A DNA stretch of 64,000 nucleotides, from positions 1 to 64,000 of the forward strand of contig NZ_QMEK01000007.1 of assembly GCF_003390845.1 (NCBI RefSeq), given 5' to 3'. Made by a program: the position numbers and the translations under genes. Each line of letters begins with the position of its first letter. Position 1 is the stretch's first letter. Positions 33,647 to 44,200 of the stretch are shown here, piece after piece. A model generated the notes under the pieces. The model saw only the letters and a list, made by a program, of their open reading frames with translations. It ran no database searches and was not told the origin of the DNA. The stretch comes from Tropicimonas sp. IMCC34043. GTDB lineage: Bacteria > Pseudomonadota > Alphaproteobacteria > Rhodobacterales > Rhodobacteraceae.

Positions 33647-35521
33647 ATGATAGAATTCCTAAGCCAAATTCTGAACGGGCTGGTGATCGGCAACGTTTAC
33701 GCTCTGGTCGCGATCGGTTTTGCACTGATCTTTGGTGTCACCAACCTGATCAACTTCGCCCAGGGCTCGCTGCTGATGCTCGGCGCCTTCCTGTCCTATA
33801 CCGGCATCCTTATCGGGTTGCCCCTCGTGGTGGCGGCGGTGGGTTCCATCGCCATCACGACCCTGCTTGGAATGCTGATCGAGCGGGTGGCGCTGCGCCC
33901 GCTCGAGAATGCCCCCTTCATCGCGCCCTTGCTGTCGACGCTCGCGATCACCTTCATGCTCGATCAGGCGGCCGAGATCATCTGGACCCCCGAGGCGCAT
34001 CCCTTTCCAAGCCCGCTGTCGGACTACAGCGTCGTGATCGGCGCGGCCTATCTTACCGGCATGGACGCCGCGATCCTGGTAATCTCGCTCGCCTCCATGA
34101 CCGCGCTTTATTTCTTCCTGACCCGCAGCTGGTCCGGCCGGGCGCTGCGCGCCATGTCGCAGGACATGGATGCGGTGCGCCAGATGGGCGTGAACACCGA
34201 ACGCCTGCGGCTGCTGGCCTTTGGCCTCGGGGCGGCGCTCGCCGCGGTCGCGGGCATCATGGTCGCGATGTACTATCAGACCGTCTATCCGCAGATGGGC
34301 ATCCCCTTCGGCCTCAAGGGCTTTGCCGCGGCGCTGCTGGGCGGGCTGTCGAGCATCCCCGGCGCCGTCGTCGGCGGCCTGCTGCTCGGCGTGCTCGAGG
34401 CGCTGGCGGTCGGCTATATCGGCGAGGGATTCCGCGACATGGTGGCCTTCGGCATCCTGCTGCTGATCCTGACCTTCCGCCCGCAGGGGCTTCTCGGCAA
34501 CCGCAGGCTCGATGCGCTCGGCGGCTCTCGCGGCGCCTCGGGGATCATGCCCTCGACCAGCATCCTGATCGGCCAGGGCGGGCAGCCGCTGCCGGCGGTG
34601 CGTGGCTTTTCGCTCTCCTACAAGGCGCTGGCGCTGTGTCTCTGCCTTGCGGCGGTGGTGCCGGTGTTGCCGCTGTCAACTTATATGGTGCAGGTTGCGC
34701 TGGTCGTCATCATCTTCGGTCTGCTGGCCGTGGGTCTGACCGTTCTGTCGGGCTCGGCCGGGATCATGTACCTGGGCTTCTCGGGCTTTTTCGGGGTCGG
34801 GGCCTATATCGCGGCGATCCTGGCCAAGCATGGCGCCAGCGCCGATCTGGCCCTGCTGGCGGCGGCGGTCGGATGCGCGCTGGTCGCGGCCCTCGTCGGC
34901 CTTGTCGCCGCGGGCCTGACCGGGCATGTGGTCGGGCTGGCGACGCTGGCGGTCGGCGTGCTGCTGTGGCTGGTGATGCTGAACTGGACCGCCGTCACCG
35001 GCGGCCCGAACGGCATCTTCGGCATCCCGCGCCCGTCGCTGTCGTTCCTGCCCGACCTGCCGCTGACCTCGGTTGCGGCGCAATACTGGCTGGCGCTGGC
35101 GCTGCTTGTGCTGAGCGTGGTGGTGCTGGGCCGGCTTCTGGCCTCGCCCGTGGGGCTTTGCTGGCGGGCGATCCGCGAAGACCGGGTCGCGGCCCATGCC
35201 GCGGGCCTTCCGGTGCGGCGCTATCTGATCACGTCGTTCGTGATCGCCGGGCTTTGCGCCGGGCTCGCGGGCGGGCTCTATGCCTTCCTGCATCGCTTCA
35301 TCAGCCCCGACAGCTTCCGCATCGACACCTCGTTCCTGCTGATCGCCATCGTTGTGCTGGGCGGGCTTGGCAACCTGACCGGCGCGCTGCTGGGCGCCAC
35401 GGCGCTGATCGTGCTGCCCGAGGTGCTGCGCGACACCGCCGAGTTCCGGATGATCCTGTTCGGCGCGATCCTTTATCTGACTTTGCGGTTCCGTCCGCAG
35501 GGCATCGCAGGAGTCCACTGA
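33647..35521 (+). CDS. Fused LivH-LivM-type ABC permease
   Basis: 624 residues, inner membrane, two complete permease halves in one chain. Residues about 1-290 are LivH-like (NGLVIGNVYALVAIGFALIFG at the start; GLKGFAAALLGGLSSIPGAVVGG near the end). After a short linker (GNRRLDALGGSRGASG and on) residues about 310-624 are LivM-like (VLSGSAGIMYLGFSGFFGVGAY, LVMLNWTAVTGGPNGIFGIP). LivH and LivM are most often separate genes. Fusion fixes a 1:1 ratio. The stop shares one base with the following ATPase start. Confidence 0.92.
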   Translation: MIEFLSQILNGLVIGNVYALVAIGFALIFGVTNLINFAQGSLLMLGAFLSYTGILIGLPLVVAAVGSIAITTLLGMLIERVALRPLENAPFIAPLLSTLAITFMLDQAAEIIWTPEAHPFPSPLSDYSVVIGAAYLTGMDAAILVISLASMTALYFFLTRSWSGRALRAMSQDMDAVRQMGVNTERLRLLAFGLGAALAAVAGIMVAMYYQTVYPQMGIPFGLKGFAAALLGGLSSIPGAVVGGLLLGVLEALAVGYIGEGFRDMVAFGILLLILTFRPQGLLGNRRLDALGGSRGASGIMPSTSILIGQGGQPLPAVRGFSLSYKALALCLCLAAVVPVLPLSTYMVQVALVVIIFGLLAVGLTVLSGSAGIMYLGFSGFFGVGAYIAAILAKHGASADLALLAAAVGCALVAALVGLVAAGLTGHVVGLATLAVGVLLWLVMLNWTAVTGGPNGIFGIPRPSLSFLPDLPLTSVAAQYWLALALLVLSVVVLGRLLASPVGLCWRAIREDRVAAHAAGLPVRRYLITSFVIAGLCAGLAGGLYAFLHRFISPDSFRIDTSFLLIAIVVLGGLGNLTGALLGATALIVLPEVLRDTAEFRMILFGAILYLTLRFRPQGIAGVH

Positions 35522-37242
35522 TGCTCGACATGACACAGAAGACCTCGGGCGGACTGGTGCTGGACAACGTCAGTGTCAGCTTCGGCGGCCTGAAGGCGGT
35601 GAACGGCGTCAGCCTTGCCATCGCCCCGGGCGAATTCGTCGGCATCGTCGGCCCGAACGGCGCCGGAAAATCGACGCTGATCCAGACGATCACCGGCTTT
35701 TGCCGGCCCAGCAGCGGCACGATTTCGTTCAACGGCCAGCGGCTTGACGGGCGCAAGCCCGAGGAGATCGCGGCGCTGGGGGTCGGCCGCACATTCCAGA
35801 CCAGCCGGGTGTTCCCCGGCCTCACCATCGGGGAAAGCGTGCGCGTCGGCACCCAGCGCGGGCTGATCGGCGGCGGACGCACCGCCGCGGCCTTCGGGAT
35901 GTTCGCCGAACCGGTCAACGCGCTGTTCGGGATCGGGCGCTACCGCAGGCAGGCGGCCGCGGCCGATGCCCGCTCGGAAGAGGTGCTGCACCTGTTCGGC
36001 GACCGTCTCTGGCCGCGCCGCGACCAGCCAAGCCACAGCCTGTCCTATGCCAACCGCCGCCGGCTCGACATCGCCCGCGCGCTGGCGGCCGCCCCCGATG
36101 TGCTGCTGCTCGATGAACCGACCGCGGGCATGAACCCGACCGAAAGCCACGAGCTGGCCGATCTGCTGATCGAGGTGCGCCAGAGGTTCCCGCAGATGGC
36201 GATCATCATGGTCGAGCACAAGCTCGACATCGTTCGCAAGCTCTGCCGCCGCACCGTCGTGCTGGCCGAGGGAGCGGTGCTGATCGACGACACGCCCGAA
36301 CGCGCCTTTGCCCACCCCGAGGTCGCAACGGCCTATCTGGGCCGGGTCGGCACGCCGGGCAGCCATGCGGTGGTGAAGGGCCATATCGACCATGCCCCGG
36401 CCGAGCCGATGCCCGGCCCCGCCGACAGCCCGGCGATCGAGCTGCGCAACATCGACGTCTATTATGGCGCCGTGCAGGCGCTGTTCGGCCTGTCGCTGAC
36501 CGTCGGGCGCGGCGAGGCGGTGGCGGTTCTGGGCGGCAATGCCTCGGGCAAGTCGACCACCATCAAGACGGTGCTGCGGCTTGCCACGCCGCGCAGCGGC
36601 GAGATCCTGATGTTCGGCAAGCCGCTTGAGGCGCGCAACACCGCCGAGGTGATCGGGCTCGGCGTCGCCTCGATCCCCGAGGGGCGGCGGATGTTCGCGG
36701 AACTGACCGTGCGCGACAATATCCTGATGGGCGCCTACGCCCGGCGCGACACGCCGAAGGCCGTGCTCGACCGCGACATCGATCTTGCCGTGGCCGAGTT
36801 CCCCTGGCTTGCCAAGCGGCTCGACCAGGCCGCCGGCACGCTGTCGGGCGGCGAACAGCAGATGGTGGCCATGGCCCGCGCCTGGCTGCGCAAGCCGCAG
36901 ATCCTGTGCATCGACGAACCCTCGATGGGCCTGTCGCCGCTGATGCTGGATCGCGTCTACGAGATCCTTGCGCGCTGGAAGTCGCAGGGCCTGACCATCC
37001 TGATGGTCGAGCAGAGCGCCAACAAGGCGCTCGAACTGGTCGACCGCGCCTATGTCCTGCGCAACGGCAGCCTCATCATGGAGGGCCGCGCCGAAGAGCT
37101 GCGCGGCAACCCCGCCGTGCGCGAAGCCTATCTCGGCGGGGCCAACGCGCCGCCGCAGGAAAATGCCGCGCCGGATGTCCGGTCAACGCAGCCCAATGAA
37201 ACCGGCCCCGTGCCAGCAATCCCCAGGAGTTCCACAGCATGA
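35521..37242 (+). CDS. Fused LivG-LivF-type ABC ATPase
   Basis: 573 residues with two nucleotide-binding domains in one protein. Domain 1 (about 10-265): Walker A GPNGAGKST, LivG-type signature LSYANRRRLDIARAL, Walker B VLLLDEPTAGMN. Domain 2 (about 305-555): Walker A GGNASGKST, signature LSGGEQQMVAMARA, Walker B ILCIDEPSMGLS. Domain order matches LivG then LivF. Both look catalytically complete apart from the Ala/Asn in the first signature. With the fused permease, the whole transporter consists of three polypeptides. The gene overlaps hyuA by ATGA. Confidence 0.92.
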   Translation: MLDMTQKTSGGLVLDNVSVSFGGLKAVNGVSLAIAPGEFVGIVGPNGAGKSTLIQTITGFCRPSSGTISFNGQRLDGRKPEEIAALGVGRTFQTSRVFPGLTIGESVRVGTQRGLIGGGRTAAAFGMFAEPVNALFGIGRYRRQAAAADARSEEVLHLFGDRLWPRRDQPSHSLSYANRRRLDIARALAAAPDVLLLDEPTAGMNPTESHELADLLIEVRQRFPQMAIIMVEHKLDIVRKLCRRTVVLAEGAVLIDDTPERAFAHPEVATAYLGRVGTPGSHAVVKGHIDHAPAEPMPGPADSPAIELRNIDVYYGAVQALFGLSLTVGRGEAVAVLGGNASGKSTTIKTVLRLATPRSGEILMFGKPLEARNTAEVIGLGVASIPEGRRMFAELTVRDNILMGAYARRDTPKAVLDRDIDLAVAEFPWLAKRLDQAAGTLSGGEQQMVAMARAWLRKPQILCIDEPSMGLSPLMLDRVYEILARWKSQGLTILMVEQSANKALELVDRAYVLRNGSLIMEGRAEELRGNPAVREAYLGGANAPPQENAAPDVRSTQPNETGPVPAIPRSSTA

Positions 37243-39320
37243 ATCTGCGCGTTGGCATCGATATCGGCGGCACATTCACCGATTTTGCCGTGCTCGACCC
37301 CGAGACCGGAAAGTTCGACATCGGCAAGGTGCTCAGCACCCCCGACGATCCCGCACGGGCGGTGATCGAGGGGCTGATGACGCGGATCGCCGAAAGCGGC
37401 CGCAAACCGCGCGAGATCGCCGAGGTGGTCCACGCGACCACCATCGCAACCAACACCGTGATCGAGCGCAAGGGCCCGGCGACGGCATTGATCACCACCG
37501 AAGGGTTTCGCGATGTCATCCTGATCGGCCGCCAGAAGCGCTACGAGCTTTACGACAACCTCGCCGGCCGGCCCGCGCCGCTGGTGCCGCGCGACTGCGT
37601 CTTCGAGGTGCCCGAACGGATGCTGTGGACCGGCGAGGTCCATACCCCGCTCGACGAGGATCGCCTGCGCGAGATCGCCCGCGAGCTTGCCGCGCGCAAC
37701 GTCGTCTCGGTCGCGATCTGCTTTCTGCACAGCTACGCCAACCCCGAGCACGAACAGCGCGCGGCCGGGATCATTCGCGCCGAAGCCCCGGATCTGATGG
37801 TCTCGATCTCAAGCGAGGTCTCGCCGCTTTACCGCGAATTCGAACGGACCAGCACCACGGTCATGAACGCCTATGTGATGCCGGGGGTCGCAAGCTATGT
37901 CGAACGGCTCGACCGGCAGTTGGCGGCGCTCGGGTCGCAGGCGCCGATGCTGATCATGCAATCGAACGGCGGCGTCGCGACCGTCGACAGCGTCAAACGC
38001 TTTCCGATCCGCATCATCGAAAGCGGCCCGGCGGCGGGCGTGCTGACCGCGGCGCGGTTCGCGCCGGCGGCCGGGACCGACAACCTGATCTCGTTCGACA
38101 TGGGGGGCACCACCGCCAAGCTGTGTCTGGTCGAAGACGGCAAGCCGCTTCTGACCAGCGAGTTCGAGGTCGACATGGCCCACCTGAAGAAGGGCAGCGG
38201 GCTGCCGGTCAGCATCCCGGCGGTCGACCTGATCGAGATCGGCTCTGGCGGCGGCAGCATCGCGCGGGTCGATCTGGGCACAATCGCCGTCGGCCCCGAA
38301 AGCGCGGGGTCGGCACCCGGACCCGCCTGCTACGGCAACGGCGGCAGTCTGCCGACCGTGACCGATGCCGACCTGGTGCTTGGCTATCTCAACCCCGACT
38401 ATTTCCTCGGCGGCGAAATGCAGCTCGATGCCGAGGCGGCGCTGACCGCGATCGAGCGCGATGTCGCGGTCCCGCTCGGCATCGACGTGATGGACGCCGC
38501 CTGGGGCATCCACGAGGTCGTGACAGCCCAGATGGCGCAGGCCGCGCGTGCGGTCACGATCAACCGCGGCAAGGACCCGCGGCTGTTCGCGCTGGTCCCC
38601 TTCGGCGGTGCCGGGCCGGTGCATGGCAGCCGGCTGGCACGGATGCTCGGCTGCCCGCGCGTGGTGTTCCCGCGCGCCGCGGGTGTCGAATCCGCGGTGG
38701 GGCTTCTGATGGCCGAGACCTCGCTCGATCTGGCCCGCACGCAGGTCTTGACGCTCGACGAGGACAACCGCGCGGCGATCAACGCGCTTTACGCCGCGCT
38801 CGAGGCGACCGCGCGCCAGCAGCTTGACGAGGCGGGCGTGCCGGCGGACCGGCAGGCGCTGGTTGCAAGCTGCGACATGCGCTTTGCCGGGCAGGGGTTC
38901 GAGATCGCGGTCGATCTGCCCGGCTGGCCCTATGCCGAGGGCGGGATCGAGACCCTGCGCCAGGCGTTCCACGCGGCCTATGCGCAGGCCTATGGCGACC
39001 GCACCTTCGATGCCGACTGGGCGGTTCTGGGCGTCCACTGGCGACTGCGCGCCACGGCGGTCGGACGCACGCTGACGCTCGACGAACTGCCGACGCTCGA
39101 CGGCGACGTCGCGCGCGCGCAGCGCGGCACCCGCCGGGTCTGGTTCCCCGAGACCGCGGGGTTCACCGACTGCCCGGTCTATGACCGCTATCGCTTCAGC
39201 CCCGGCGACAGGATTGCCGGCCCCGCCATTGTCGAGGAACGCGAGTCGACCATCGTCCTGCCGCCCGACAGCGACACGACCGTCGATCCCCACGGCAACC
39301 TCGTCACCACGCTAATCTGA
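37239..39320 (+). CDS. hyuA: Hydantoinase/oxoprolinase subunit A
   Basis: 693 residues. The N-terminal signature GIDIGGTFTDFAVLD and the later SFDMGGTTAKLCLVEDG are the two acetate/sugar-kinase-like phosphate motifs of the family; FGGAGPVHG in the C-terminal half is also conserved. With subunit B it forms an ATP-dependent ring-opening amidase (N-methylhydantoinase, 5-oxoprolinase or acetophenone-carboxylase-like). It is translationally coupled to the fused ATPase gene and followed after 9 bases by subunit B. Which cyclic amide is used cannot be told; import genes upstream imply an external source. Confidence 0.93.
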   Translation: MNLRVGIDIGGTFTDFAVLDPETGKFDIGKVLSTPDDPARAVIEGLMTRIAESGRKPREIAEVVHATTIATNTVIERKGPATALITTEGFRDVILIGRQKRYELYDNLAGRPAPLVPRDCVFEVPERMLWTGEVHTPLDEDRLREIARELAARNVVSVAICFLHSYANPEHEQRAAGIIRAEAPDLMVSISSEVSPLYREFERTSTTVMNAYVMPGVASYVERLDRQLAALGSQAPMLIMQSNGGVATVDSVKRFPIRIIESGPAAGVLTAARFAPAAGTDNLISFDMGGTTAKLCLVEDGKPLLTSEFEVDMAHLKKGSGLPVSIPAVDLIEIGSGGGSIARVDLGTIAVGPESAGSAPGPACYGNGGSLPTVTDADLVLGYLNPDYFLGGEMQLDAEAALTAIERDVAVPLGIDVMDAAWGIHEVVTAQMAQAARAVTINRGKDPRLFALVPFGGAGPVHGSRLARMLGCPRVVFPRAAGVESAVGLLMAETSLDLARTQVLTLDEDNRAAINALYAALEATARQQLDEAGVPADRQALVASCDMRFAGQGFEIAVDLPGWPYAEGGIETLRQAFHAAYAQAYGDRTFDADWAVLGVHWRLRATAVGRTLTLDELPTLDGDVARAQRGTRRVWFPETAGFTDCPVYDRYRFSPGDRIAGPAIVEERESTIVLPPDSDTTVDPHGNLVTTLI

Positions 39321-39329
39321 GGCCCAACC

Positions 39330-41063
39330 ATGAGCACGATTGATCCCGTCACCTTCTCTGTCGTCTGGGGTGGGCTGCTGTCTGCGGCCTCCGAGATGGG
39401 CAGTACCCTGCTGCGCACCGCCTATTCGATGACGGTGCGCGAAGGCTCCGACTTCTCCACCGGCGTCTTCGACGCCGAGGGCAACATGATCGCACAGGGC
39501 GATTACAGCCCCGGCCACCTCGGGTCGATGGCCTACACGGTTCGCAACATGCTGTCGTGGTATCCCGCGGACTCGCTGCGCCCGGGCGACGCGGTGATCT
39601 GCAACGACCCGAGCATCGGGTCGGGCCATCTGCCCGACATCTTCATGGTGACGCCGGTATTCCACGACGAAACGCTGATCGGATACGCGGTCAACATCGC
39701 GCATCACATCGACGTCGGCGGCAGTGCGCCCGGCAGCGAAGAGGTCGTCGGCGTCAGCGAGACCTGCCAGGAGGGGATCCGGCTGTTGCCCGTGCTGCTC
39801 TATCGCGGCGGCGAACCGGTGCCCGAGATCCTGCGCATCATCGAAGGCAACGTGCGCATCAAGGATGTGCTTGGCGATCTGCACGCGCAATACGCCGCCA
39901 ACCTGACCGGCGTCGCCCGGATGCAGTCGCTGGCGCGCCAGTACGGGCCCGCGATGCTGGCCGAGTGCATGGCCGAGATCATCGCCCGCAGCCGCGACGC
40001 GATGGTCGAGGCGATCGCCGCGCTGCCGCAGGGCACCTATCACTTCGAGGATGTGCTCGACGATGTCGGCCCCGAGACCGACCCCGTGCCCTTCAAGCTG
40101 GCGCTGAGCGTCGAGGACGGCCGCATCGTCTGTGACTGGGAAGGAACGGGGCCGCAACGCGCCGCCGGGATCAATGCCTACATGCAATACACAAGGTCCT
40201 ATTGCATTGCCGCGATCAAGGCGGTGACGCTGCCCCGCGCGGCGCAGAACTTCGGCATCATCAGCTGCATCGAGATCCGGGCGCCCGAGGGCTGCTATGT
40301 CAATCCGCGGCCGGGGGCTGCCAGCGGCGCGCGCGCCGTCAACGCCAACCGGATCTACGAGGTGGTCATGGGGGCGCTGGCGCAGATCGTTCCCGACCGG
40401 GTGATTGCCGCCAGCTCGGGCTTTACCAACCCCAAGATCAGCGGCACGCTCAGCCCCCACACCGGCAAGCCCTTTCTTGCCTGGATGACGGCAATCGGCG
40501 GGGTCGGCGCGCACCGGCATCGCGACGGGCAGGAGGCGACGACCTCGCCCACCAACGGCACCAACACGCCGGTCGAGGTGCAGGAAATGAACGCCCCGGT
40601 CTTCGTGCGCCGGATGGAGCTTGTCCCCGACACCGCCGGTGCGGGCCAGTTCCGTGGCGGCATGGCGATGCGCAAGGATGTCGAGCTTCTGGCCGAGACG
40701 GGCCTCGTCACCAACCTCGGGGATCGCAACGTGACAGCCCCCTACGGGCTGGAAGGCGGACAGGCGGGCGCGCTTGCCGGCACGATCCTGAACCCCGGGC
40801 CGGCCGAACGGCGGCTGCATTCCAAGGGAACGCTGGCGTTGCGGAAGGGCGACGTGATCAGCATGCGCACGGCAGGCGCGGGCGGTTTTGGCGATCCGGC
40901 GCGGCGCCAGCCCGCGGCCGTGCTGCGCGATGTTCGCCATGGGCTGGTCTCGGCCGGCGCGGCGCGCGAGATCTACAAGGTCGTGCTGACGAAGGATCAT
41001 GCCGGGATCGACGAGGGCGCGACCGAGGCGCTGCGGGCCGAAACCGCGCAAATCGCAGGCTGA
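39330..41063 (+). CDS. hyuB: Hydantoinase/oxoprolinase subunit B
   Basis: 577 residues, the partner of subunit A. The start DPVTFSVVWGGLLSAASEMG, the TLLRTAYSMTVREGSDFS stretch, GDAVICNDPSIGSGHLPDI and the C-terminal FRGGMAMRKDVEL / AGAGGFGDPARR regions are typical of HyuB. Length is within the family range. It ends the operon; a GC-rich inverted repeat 38 bases downstream and the convergent glucan-synthase gene follow. Confidence 0.93.
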   Translation: MSTIDPVTFSVVWGGLLSAASEMGSTLLRTAYSMTVREGSDFSTGVFDAEGNMIAQGDYSPGHLGSMAYTVRNMLSWYPADSLRPGDAVICNDPSIGSGHLPDIFMVTPVFHDETLIGYAVNIAHHIDVGGSAPGSEEVVGVSETCQEGIRLLPVLLYRGGEPVPEILRIIEGNVRIKDVLGDLHAQYAANLTGVARMQSLARQYGPAMLAECMAEIIARSRDAMVEAIAALPQGTYHFEDVLDDVGPETDPVPFKLALSVEDGRIVCDWEGTGPQRAAGINAYMQYTRSYCIAAIKAVTLPRAAQNFGIISCIEIRAPEGCYVNPRPGAASGARAVNANRIYEVVMGALAQIVPDRVIAASSGFTNPKISGTLSPHTGKPFLAWMTAIGGVGAHRHRDGQEATTSPTNGTNTPVEVQEMNAPVFVRRMELVPDTAGAGQFRGGMAMRKDVELLAETGLVTNLGDRNVTAPYGLEGGQAGALAGTILNPGPAERRLHSKGTLALRKGDVISMRTAGAGGFGDPARRQPAAVLRDVRHGLVSAGAAREIYKVVLTKDHAGIDEGATEALRAETAQIAG

Positions 41064-41100
41064 GGCGCAGGTCGCGGTCCCAGACAAGGACAGACAAGGA

Positions 41101-41123
41101 CGGCGGGGCAGATCGTCCCGCCG
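41101..41123. terminator. Possible bidirectional terminator
   Basis: CGGCGGG (41101-41107), 9-base loop, CCCGCCG (41117-41123) in the 162-base gap between the convergent hyuB and glucan-synthase genes. No T-tract on either side, so the call is weak. A 10-base tandem duplication CAGACAAGGA lies just before it at 41081-41100. Confidence 0.35.
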
Positions 41124-41225
41124 CCGCCAGCGGCCGGCGCCTCGGGATCGCCGGGCGCCATCCGCAGTCCCGGATCGACAGCCCGAGCAGGCCCTGCGCG
41201 GCGGCCGATCCACGGGCCCGACGGC

Positions 41226-44200
41226 TCAAAGGCCCCCGGCACGTCCTTCCGCGCCGCTGTAGGCATCGAGCAGCTCCCCAAGCCGCGGCATCGGCACGAC
41301 CCGCAGGATCGGCGGTGGCGCCGCCGGCGTCGTCGCGGGCAGGTCGGGCGGGCTGTCAAGCTGCGCACCGATCCCGCCGCGCCGCGCCACCAGCACAACT
41401 GAGGCCACCGACAGCAGCAGCGCGCGCGCCTCGGGCGTCATCATGTCGGCCCGCAGCGCATGGACCGACCCCTTGGCGGGCCTTTCCACATTCTCCATCG
41501 GCGGGCGCGATTGCGCCGACCGGACCGCCGTCTCGATATCCGCCTGCAGCGCCTGCACGCGATGTGCGGCCGCGTCGTTCAGGATCACCAGATCGACTGA
41601 AAGCTGCCGCGCCCGCCAGTATTCATGCGCCGCCAGCGCCTGCCGCACCGGCGCCTCATCGGCTGCATCCTCGATCTGCACCACGACCACGGGCAGTTCC
41701 CCGGACATCCCCAGCGACCAGAGCCGCGCCTGCGCCCCGGGTGCCGGCATCCCGGCCGTGCCGCGCAGAATGACCCCGGCGAGGCGCTGGAAATCGGCAG
41801 CCTCGGCGCCGGTCACGTCAAGGTGGCGCAACTGCACCTGCGCCTTGGTCCAGGCGAGCGTCACCGCCCGTTCGAAGGCCGAGGCATCGCGGTGGCGGTC
41901 GACAAGATCCAGCAGCCGGTCCGAGGTTTCGGCGACGAGCGTCCAGAACGTGACCCGCGCCATGCCGCCCGCTGGCACCAGAACCCGCCGCCTGATCGCG
42001 AACATTGGGTCGAGAACCGTGCCCGTGGTGCCGGACAGCGGCGCGCCGGTATGCGCCGCCTGCCCGATGTCGCCCTCATGCCCGATGAACCGCGCCCGGT
42101 CGGTCTCGATCTGCGCGGGCGCGGTCTCGGCCCCCTCGACCACGGCGATGTGCGCGGCCCAAAGCTGCGGCTCGTCCGGGGACCGGCGCCGGGTGGCGAC
42201 GATGGCGCCAAGTTCCGGCAGGTAATCGGTGACGACGAACGCCGTGGCAGACGCCGGATCGGCCGCAGCCGGCGCCAGCACCAGTTCGGCACAGGAGGTC
42301 AGGTCGATCTCGCGCGCTGCGCGCCCGGTGTTGGTCAGCGTGACGCGCCGCGCCTCGGCATCGTCCTCGGCCGAGACGACTATTTCGGTCGTGGTGGTCA
42401 GCGGACCCTGCCGGTGGGTCAGGCGGGCCAGATGCTCGCTGAAGACCGTCAGGTGGTGACCGGCGGCGGCCGCCACAGGCGCGACCCCGGCGGACCAGAG
42501 CGCGCCCGTTTCGGCATCGCGGGCAAGGATGAAGCCGCCCGTAGCGTCCGGGGCATCCGCCTGCCAGCGGGTGATCGAAATCCCGCCCCACTGGCTGTAG
42601 CCCGCCCCCGTGGGTGTCAGCATGACGCCATAGCGCCCGTTCGACAGCAGATGCGCCGTCGCCGGCTCGGTCCCCGGCGCGTCGAAGCGGCGGACAACCG
42701 GCGCGGCAACGGTATCGGGGGCGGCTGTCAGCAGCTCTTCGGCGCGCGGCGGGGCCACCTTGACGTCACGCGGCACGCGTTCCTGCAGCAGCAGGTCCAC
42801 CGCCTGCACCAACGGTTCGGCGTGGAAACGCCGCCGCAGCAGCCCGTCCTGCAGCGTGTTGGCAATCGCCGCGATTGTCATGCCCTGATGATGCGCCATG
42901 AAGCTCTGCACGACGGCGACATCCTGGCCTTTGGGCAGGCGGCTTGCGGTGAAATCGAGCGCCTCGTAATAGCCAAAGCGCCCCTGCCCGCCGAGTGCCG
43001 CGAGCGCCGCATAATTCGCCACGGCCCCCGCCGGATCGACCATCGCGGCCAGCCCCGTGGCATAGGGCGCGATCACCCGGTTTTCGCCAAGGCCGCGTTT
43101 CAGCCCCAGACCCGGAACGCCGAAGTTCGAATATTGATAGGTCATCTCGGGGTCGCGGGCGTTATAGGACGATTCGGACACGCCCCAGGGGATACCCAGA
43201 TGGCGCCCGTGATCCTGCTGGCGGGCAACGATCAGCCGGTTGGTCTGTTCCAGCAACGATCCCGCCGGCGCACGCATCACCAGCGATGGCATCAGGTATT
43301 CGAACATGCTGCCCGACCACGAGATCAGCGCCGCGCCGGTGCCTGTCGGGGTCGCGGCCCGGCCAAGCCGGAACCAGTGCCGCGTCTCCACATCGCCCTT
43401 CGCAATGGCAAACAGGCTCGCCAGCCGCGCCTCGGAGGCCAGCAGATCATAGCAGTTCGGATCGAGGCTGTTGCTCTCGGCCGAGAACCCGATGGCGAGC
43501 AGTTTCTTTTCCGGGTCGAGCAGGAAGCCGAACTCCATCGCCAGCGCCATGTCGCGGGCCATGTCCGCGACGGTTGCCAGCCTGCGCGGCAGATCCGCGG
43601 CATCGTCGGCCTGCGGCGCTGCCACTTGCGCGTGGAGCGCTGCGGTCCAGAAGCCAAGCTCCGCCCCGCCGAGACGCGCGGCACCCTCGACCGCCGCCCG
43701 GGCCAGCCCGGCCAGATCCTGCGGCGCGGCGGTCTTCATCCGCGCGAGGGTGTCCGCCAGCGCCCGCCGCGCCGCCGCATCGCCATCCGCCCCCTCCAAC
43801 GCCTCTGTCGCCAGCGCCAGCGTATCGCCAAGCCCGGCGCGGCGCTGACCCGCTGACACCCCGGCCGTCTGCCAGTCCCGGCAGGCGCGGGCGACCGCGA
43901 TCAGGTGACCGGCCAGATTGCCGCTGTCGACCGAGGAGACATAGGCCGGGCGCAGCACCTGCAGGTCCCGCGTGTCATACCAGTTATAGAAATGCCCGCG
44001 GTGCCGTTGCATCCGCTGCAGGGTTTGCAGGTTCTGCTCCAACCGGCGCAGCGCCGCATCGGTCCCGATCCAGCCAAGATCGCGGGCGGCAACGGTCGAC
44101 AGCAGGTAGAGCCCGATATTGGTGGGCGAGGTGCGGTGGGCGATGACGGGATGCGGGGTTTCCTGAAAGTTGTCGGGGGGCAGGAAATTGTCGCCCGCGG

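Noticed and set aside
41081-41100. Tandem 10-base repeat CAGACAAGGA x2
   Set aside because: Only two copies, in a convergent gap with no other structure; most likely a small slippage duplication rather than a functional element.
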